64,000 bases of DNA from Lineus longissimus (Eukaryota > Nemertea > Pilidiophora > Heteronemertea > Lineidae): the NCBI RefSeq assembly GCF_910592395.1, contig NC_088325.1:2569501-2633500 (forward strand), written 5' to 3'. The notes under the pieces are model-generated. The model was not told where the DNA came from. It searched no databases and saw only the letters and a program-made list of their open reading frames with translations. The stretch's first letter is position 1. The number at the start of each line of letters is the position of its first letter. Shown piece by piece: positions 55,397 to 64,000 of this stretch. The translations under genes were made by a program, and so were the position numbers.

Positions 55397-56351
55397 TATA
55401 ATACATGTAGTCAAGTCGCTGTGAGGTAGCAAAGATAAAGGCAAGACTATATGTATCTAATAATATGAAAAACGCCACGTTTATTGAATGATACATGTAT
55501 ACAACAGCCACAGATTGTCTGAAAAAACAATAATTCCACAGTACATGTACATGTAACTTACATTTACTTTTAATGAGACCTTTGAAAGATATGATAAGTT
55601 TACATTGTTACTATATTTGTGCCTATTCAATATTATCCATTATGTAATCTTTCATCAAAAGTGATCATGCGAGTTTATGTCAGAATGAATAATGCGTGGA
55701 GGTGAAGAAGGAATACCGAAATACGTGAATTCCACTGAACAAAAAAACACAGGCGGGAGGATTTGCACAAATTCACATCAATTTTTTCAACAATCGAAAG
55801 ACATGAGGTGCATCACTTCTTGTGCGTTCCGAAACCTAAAATAGAGGAAATTAAAAGAACCACTATTATGCAGATATTAGTATCACACGACATCATATCA
55901 TTTTCTTCAAGGGTACACTACCAAAATATATGAAATCAAGGCGAAGAAAACAAGCAAATCTCAATTACACTGCATTCATGCTGCAACCTCATACTGGTTT
56001 GAGATGCCTTTGAACCAAAGACTTCCACTGCTTTGAAGTGTTCCCAACAATTTTCTCACCAGCGAAGTGTTTTTATTGAATAGAAACCATTCTGTAATTG
56101 CAATACAAAAGCCTTTTGAATGGACAGGTGAGTTTTATGACATCTTTTAATGTATCAGCTGAAGGAATTTCAATAAATTGATTGTCAATCCTTCCTTTTG
56201 ACTCCACAATTCTGATAAACGATAATTATGTGATAAGCTACAGTTGTTCGAATTGGGCACTACCTCTAAGAAACTGCTGCATCAGCCTGACTCACAACCA
56301 CTACAACATCAACTGCATAGAGCACACAGCCATAATCCTTTCAATCATGAT
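55397..56351. other. Region 3' of the chromodomain gene, no further gene recognised
   Basis: AT-rich sequence with TACATGTA motifs. It probably includes the 3' untranslated region of the chromodomain gene (transcribed leftward). Confidence 0.4.
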
Positions 56352-58663
<2,312 letters not shown>

Positions 58664-59226
58664 CTGAAAAAGAGAAGGCAAACACATCTGGGTCAGACGG
58701 TCTAGCAAAGAGGTCACATGCCACAATCTGAAGATTATTGTCAGTCACTTTTAGTGGCAGTGTATCTGCTTCTCAATCTTTTGGGTATTATTTGTACCTC
58801 TGCATACAACCATTGGCAATGAAATCGGAAAAAAAAATTCAAAGATGGCTGCTATGCAGCCAGAATTTTCGCAAAGATGAAGAAGTTAAAATTTAGAATG
58901 GCAATTCCCAATGATGCTAACATTGCACGATAATATATCGCCAGGTCTGCTTTGTATCCCCATTTTACTATTTCTGTCATGCCGACATGGCGCTAATTTT
59001 AATTACCCTTTAAAAAGTGGCAGTACTGTACTGTCATCATAATCATTGTGGGTCCACTTTTAATAACCATTCCTGGTCCTCAGTTGTTCAGTTACAATAA
59101 CAGCGTGCGTGAGGAAGTCACTCATAATTCATTAACTAAATCAATGTACCGGTAGGCCTGGCCTGGTGGGCTGCTAAGCTTCTGTAAATGCAGTGCTAGA
59201 TACCATGGCTATCTACATTTGTACCA
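58664..59226. other. Intronic or intergenic stretch 5' of chromodomain exon a
   Basis: No exon with convincing splice sites found on either strand by eye. Confidence 0.4.
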
Positions 59227-60916
59227 CTAGCATATACCCATGGAGCGGGCAAAGTTGAAATGTAATATACATTAGTTAAATGGGCACGATGATTGAGCTA
59301 CATTAAATTTCTAACGTTACTGAAGTTTTATTAAAGGTTAAACACGAAATTAACTGCATTTAGGGACTTATTGCTGCTATCTACATGCAACCCCCAATAG
59401 ATTGATTGGAGTACGCTATTTTGCACAATGCGTTGAGACCAGTGACAGCAGGTCCTGTTCCAAATAAGGCCCTCACATATTAGGCATATCACCTACCCAC
59501 TCCCGTACCCAATGCCACTGTCGGACCAAAGCCAGGCGCATGGAGAGATGCAGAACGCATTTCAAACTGACAACATCAGTCAGTAAAGAATTAAACAAAG
59601 AGCAAGCGCTGGCCACTGTACATATTTTGTCCATCCTGGCATAACTGTTTATTGATACCCTGACTACATGTTCCGGTAGGCCACTCTGCAGAATTTGCCT
59701 TATCACTCAGGTCAGTGTTTCTCGAATAGAACTAAAATAGAACAGGCTAATCATTAATCTCCCTGCTAATACCCTGCGCCATGGACCAGGTTGTATAGCA
59801 CTACATACGTGCTGGAAGCTAATACTGATGTGGCAGGGAGAATATGCGTGAAGTTTGTGCATGCTTTTGAGATTGAGCGGAGCTCTCCAGTCGACGTGCT
59901 CTCTGAAAAGTTGTTATTTATTCTAAAACCACGAAGATATTCGACGTATGACACCCTCAGTGACACTCTTACTTATGATCCACACCTACGAAACCAAAAA
60001 TTGCAAGAATTCGACGCATTTTCGAGGCCCAATTTTGAAACAAAAATCGCCTCCTATTTAGCGGCCGCAACGCGCATTATATTATAGACTAGCATATACC
60101 CATGGAGCGGGCAAAGTTGAAATGTAATATACATTAGTTAAATGGGCACGATGATTGAGCTACATTAAATTTCTAACGTTACTGAAGTTTTATTAAAGGT
60201 TAAACACGAAATGAACTGCATTTAGGGACTTATTGCTGCTATCTACATGCAACCCCCAATAGATTGATTGGAGTACGCAGGTCCTGTTCCAAATAAGGCC
60301 CTCACATGTCAGGCATATCACCTACCCACTCCCGTACCCAATGCCACTGTCGGACCAAAGCCAGGCGCATGGAGAGATGCAGAACGCAATTCAAACTGAC
60401 AACATCAGTCAGTAAAGAATAAAACAAAGAGCAAGCGCTGGCCACTGTACATATTTTGTCCATCCTGGCATAACTGTTTATTGATACCCTGACTGCATGT
60501 TCCGGTAGGCCACTCCGCAGAATTTGCCTCATCACTCAGGTCAGTGTTTCTCGAATAGAACTAAAATAGAACAGGCTAATCATTAATCTCCCTGCTAATA
60601 CCCTGCACCATGGACCAGGTTGTATAGCACTACATACGTGCTGGAAGCTAATACTGATGTGGCAGGGAGAATATGCGTGAAGTTTGTGCATGCTTTTGAG
60701 AATGAGCGGAGCTCTCCAGTCGACGTGCTCTCTGAAAAGTTGTTATTTATTCTAAAACCGCGAAGATATTCGACGTATGACACCCTCAGTGACACTCTTA
60801 CTTATGATCCACACCTACGAAGCCAAAGGTTGCAAGAATTCGACGCATTTCCGAGGCCCAATTTTGAAACAAAAATCGCCTCCTATTTAGCGGCCACAAC
60901 GCGCATTATAGTATAG
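59227..60916. repeat. Tandem duplication, 862 + 828 bp
   Basis: 59227-60088 and 60089-60916 are about 97% alike by eye; the second lacks a 34-bp piece present near 59418-59451. Both start 'ctagcatatacccatgg'. Each copy has open frames on both strands (plus 98 codons at 59791 and 60620; minus 77 codons at 59473 and 60302), but no family is recognised. Confidence 0.9.
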
Positions 60917-61266
60917 ATACCATCATCTTCTCACGATGTGGCAGTACAACAGACAGTTTCGAGGAAGACCCTGACCAAACTCCTCGCATGCGTGGAGAGT
61001 GTCCAGAACAATACGAGAAGGAAACGGGAAAGAGTCACAGTTGCATCCTTTTTTTTCACAATCCAAATGCCAATTTTGTTTGCACATGTATCAAGTTTGA
61101 AGGGAACCTTTTCAGAGTAAGCCTATGACTGTAATGTATTTGCTGTAGTAAAAGTCCAAATTTCCAAGATTACGTAACAACTTGGACAAAACTATAGCCT
61201 CGCTATACGATACTCGCATTTCATGATTTTGGCATCGACATTATTCAATTGTGATTGTCGTCACAC
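60917..61266. other. Stretch with a short unrecognised plus frame
   Basis: A 60-codon plus frame (60938-61120, 'VSRKTLTKLLACVESVQNNT') has a helical, basic look, but no splice sites or family support it. Confidence 0.35.
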
Positions 61267-61370
61267 TGTGGGCTTATAATAAACCGTGAGATGCACTTAA
61301 TGATTACCTACCCATATCGCGATATCACAAGTTTGCATCTCACAGTTTATGTGATTTATAATAGCCCACA
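61267..61370. repeat. Imperfect hairpin, probable MITE relic
   Basis: Arms 'tgtgggcttataata'/'ataatagcccaca' and 'gtgagatgca'/'tgcatctcac' can pair over about 30 bp around a ~40-bp centre containing 'atcgcgat'. Confidence 0.65.
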
Positions 61371-61753
61371 CTGTCACTGCGTCCGCATGGCCATGGCCAT
61401 GATGGCCCGTGAGTGTGAGTGTCAGTGAGTGTGCTCACCTAACATAACATTAACAATAATACCAATACTAGTAATAGGCCTACCCATCTCCTATAGGTGA
61501 AACAAGCAAACAAATCAAGATTCCGCTTATCTTAAATGTCAAGGGTCCATAAATAACATTATACCTCTGTCAGTCTGCACAGCAGCTGCCTTCTGTTCAT
61601 GCATTTCATTTCAGTTACATTCGATGCACCATGTGCAAAGGCCTATGTTATTGACATTGTATGCAGGCTGTACCGAAAGGGGCTGGCTGGTTTGGTTGGC
61701 CAAACGCCGCCAATGTCGATTATGTAAAGAAAACTTCACAATAATATTTATAC
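61371..61753. other. Stretch with a possible minus-strand exon
   Basis: A donor-like GAG|GTATAATG on the minus strand near 61563 follows the open text 'MHEQKAAAVQTDR'. No matching acceptor could be fixed. Confidence 0.3.
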
Positions 61754-61814
61754 CTGCTAAATCTTCATTAACCATGCTATTACCTGTATCATTATTGTTA
61801 CTGATAGAATCCAT
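61754..61814 (-). CDS. Candidate first coding exon on the minus strand
   Basis: ATG at 61814 opens 20 codons (MDSISNNNDTGNSMVNEDLA) ending at a GCAG|GTATAA donor, phase 1. It could be the first exon of the chromodomain gene 3 kb downstream, but the exons in between were not found, so the link is only positional. Confidence 0.3.
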
Positions 61815-62215
61815 TTCGTCCCGATGGTAAGCGATATATTACGACAAATGAATTGAGGTCCGACTCTTAAGAAATTCTGCTAACCGGGCATTTCGCAATA
61901 TTGAGACCAGAAGCGCTGATTTCGTCACTTTCGCAATGCAGTTGGCGTCGTGATTATGTTCGGTTGACTCATCACCCAGCGAAATAGGAAAAAGTAGGCC
62001 TATCATCCTGAGCTTGGGGGCATTTCCAATCAAACGTGAGGCGGAGAGAGTAAAAAAATCAATGTGCAGCCAAAGGCGTGGTGGTGGTTGGGGTCCGTGG
62101 GCGGGCACGTTTATGGGTGGGGATCAGGGGAGGGTACTCTTCCACTATCTTCCTTGTGCTTGCAAGCTGACTCGGGCTGATATCTTCAGAGGACTACAAT
62201 GACGATTACACTGGA
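61815..62215. other. Non-coding stretch, no gene recognised
   Basis: Possible 5' flank of the minus-strand gene starting at 61814. No TATA box; a GC-rich patch at 62080-62140. Confidence 0.4.
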
Positions 62216-62414
62216 CCGGTGTAGAAGTTTAAAATGTCCTAGGATAGAATGTCCGGGAAACAAAGGATTCTATTATGCACTTCAATCTCTGAGCTATTGC
62301 ATTGTCAGTCATGGTCTCGATAGACCAGATAATAGGACCATAAATATATTATTATAGCAGAATACAATAGGGCCGGACACTTTTTCCAGGGGATATTTTC
62401 TACTTTTACACCGG
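62216..62414. mobile_element. MITE with CCGG ends, copy 3
   Basis: 199 bp, CCGGTGTAGAAG...TTTTACACCGG, same family as the two array copies but outside the array, with internal insertions relative to them. Confidence 0.75.
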
Positions 62415-62772
62415 CAGTTCGTACTGGTCGGGGCGCACGGTCGGAGCGCATAACGGGGACGTCAAAGGCAGATGTTCGGTAATTCAAAGCATTGCCTGCA
62501 CTAAAAAGGGTAGGGCCTAAATGCGGGGTCTATGGTCTATGGTGGAATCGGAGGGGGGGGGGGGGCGGGCGGGCGGGCGCCCGGGGAGCGGGGACGAGCG
62601 GGCAGTGACCATATATTAAACAAACGATCAACAACCAACCTCCTTCACTATAACGGACTCCTGATTGGCTCTTCATTAATCGTAGAATGCCCACGATATA
62701 AAGGCCAGATGTCAATCGTACATATACCACGTTTGTTTGTACGTTGCATCTGCTCACTTGGAAATACTTCTC
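62415..62772. other. Stretch with G-rich patch, no gene recognised
   Basis: Contains a G-rich tract (about 62549-62590, gggcgggcgggcgggcg type) followed by AT-rich text up to the array homology. Confidence 0.5.
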
Positions 62773-64000
62773 CAATGGTTTTATTAATTTATTTGATGGC
62801 CGAACCTCTCGAAGCGATTTGCTAACCAACTGGCGTAAACCGCCTACCATATTTTATTGTCTCCTTGCTCTGTCCTTTACCCATATCTTTAATAGTCCGT
62901 ACGGGTGATAATAGAACGCTATTAGTTAGCATTACTAGTCTGCGCTCTGTTCCATATTTACTTTGTTTCGACGGTATCCCAATATGCCAATAATGACGGA
63001 AACAAAGGTCACCGTATTGATCTTTGTGACAGTTTTCAAAGAAGCCAGAGGAGAGCATATGTCTCTGATAAATGTTACGCTGGAAAGTAAGTTTTTGTTT
63101 TTATGTAAAAGTAAATTCGCTGATGCCTTTCGATATCTCGAAATGTAAAAAAAACGCGGGATCGAAAACATTTCCAACCGCGTTCTAGGCTTGGGAAAGA
63201 CGCGATATAGTGCAAGGAATCCATTCTTTATCCTTTTATAGAATAAGATATGACCTTGTCGACTGACGCAATAATATCCATGGGCAACTAGTTCAAATGT
63301 GTGCCAACTTTTCAGTTTATAAGGCGCCTCTTGCCCGCGTATCCAAGTTATATTAGATACGGTGAGAGTCTGACTACGCCAGGTCCGTTTGAGAACACAA
63401 CCTATTACTAGTCGCGTTCTAGGCTAAGGAAAGACACGATATAATGCAAGTAATCCTTTATCTGGCCTTTTATAGAGTAAGATATGACCTTGTCGGCTGA
63501 GGCAATGATATCCCTGGTCAGGCTGTCTTACTGTTTGCCAACTATTCAGTTTATAAGGCGCCTCCTGCCCACCTATCCAAGTTATATCAGATACGGTGAG
63601 AGTCTGATTACGATGACGCAAGTTCTTTCTGAGAATACACCCTATTATAATGGCTTTTTTCAGGAATTGCGGCTGGGTAAACCTGGATCACAAAGCTGAA
63701 CATGGGTGCTGACGAGGTAGGATTATTGTGTCAAAATGACGACTTGATATCTTAAACAACTTAAGTGCAACCGGTTTGTATCCATTTTCCCGGCGCACGT
63801 ATTTGATCAGCCGTAATTTCCCGTTGTAAATATTACTGAACATTTCCCTAAAAGGAGAGGAAACAGACACATTGTCAACAAGTGCGTAAACATTCCTTTG
63901 TTCAGGTTGGTAGACAAGTATACTTCTTAATCCCTAATAGTATGAATTACTACCACAATTTGTATCAGGTTTGACTTTGAGACGGATTATTGCTATACAT
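62773..64000. repeat. Detached array unit 8 (partial, cut by window end)
   Basis: Array homology resumes at 'aatggttttattaattt', 15 kb after unit 7. Only the part around the gene copy is present. A deletion near 63931 joins the middle of exon 2 to intron sequence normally just 3' of exon 1. Confidence 0.85.
62822..63931 (-). pseudogene. Array gene copy 8, pseudogene with internal duplication
   Basis: The C-terminal block is recognisable (stop at 62822, 'CSPLASLKTVTKINTVTFVS'), but it is frameshifted near 62980 and 63060. The central part is present twice: 63181-63410 and 63411-63640 both cover the 'cgcgttctaggc' to 'ccaagttatat' segment. One resembles the unit 3 version and the other the type II version of units 5 and 6. 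The N-terminal part of exon 2 is lost at the 63931 deletion. Non-functional. Confidence 0.8.

Noticed and set aside
61563-61610. Second exon of the candidate gene starting at 61814 ('MHEQKAAAVQTDR')
   Set aside because: The donor is plausible, but no acceptor in the right phase was found; the nearest AG sites give early stops.

Overview
This window looks like nuclear DNA of a marine invertebrate. It has spliced genes, AT-rich intergenic DNA and a dense mix of transposons: an Ngaro-type tyrosine-recombinase retrotransposon, a Ty3/gypsy element of the GmrI type (integrase ahead of reverse transcriptase), LINE fragments, a Tc1-like element, a KDZ-like relic and several MITEs. GmrI and Ngaro elements were described mainly from deuterostomes such as amphioxus, sea urchins, tunicates and fish, so a deuterostome host is my best guess. 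That is an inference, not a demonstration.

Layout. Positions 1-3452 hold LINE remnants and a truncated gypsy copy. Positions 3453-47500 are a tandem array of seven units, each 3-5 kb without insertions, and a decayed eighth copy lies at 62773-64000. Each unit carries on the minus strand one copy of an unrecognised two-exon gene. Exon 1 (54 or 58 codons) gives a signal peptide and a short Cys-containing segment; exon 2 (about 343 codons) follows a ~213-bp intron. Five copies (units 1, 2, 4, 6, 7) read intact through the predicted splice, giving secreted proteins of about 398-403 aa. Unit 5 has a 1-bp shift, and units 3 and 8 are pseudogenes. The N- and C-terminal parts of exon 2 are similar in all copies, but the middle ~130 residues fall into two divergent types. 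I could not assign a family; this is the main candidate for something undescribed.

The array has been invaded and reduplicated. Unit 2 contains a 6.06-kb Ngaro element (12274-18336) with a textbook A1-ORFs-B1-A2-B2 repeat structure. A 6.4-kb gypsy element (31981-38390) sits between units 5 and 6, and relics of the same insertion precede units 1 and 3. Units 2 and 4 share a 1.72-kb insertion of unknown type. They are part of a near-identical ~4 kb segment repeated at a 15.03-kb offset.

The distal part (47.5-62.8 kb) is ordinary mixed sequence: a 1.5-kb element with ~490-bp inverted repeats, a decayed KDZ-like transposase, an 88-bp minisatellite, small MITEs, and the 3' exons of a minus-strand gene ending in a chromodomain, with a truncated Tc1 element in one intron. 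A 0.83-0.86 kb tandem duplication follows. All splice predictions, domain names and intactness calls are read by eye; no database search was possible.
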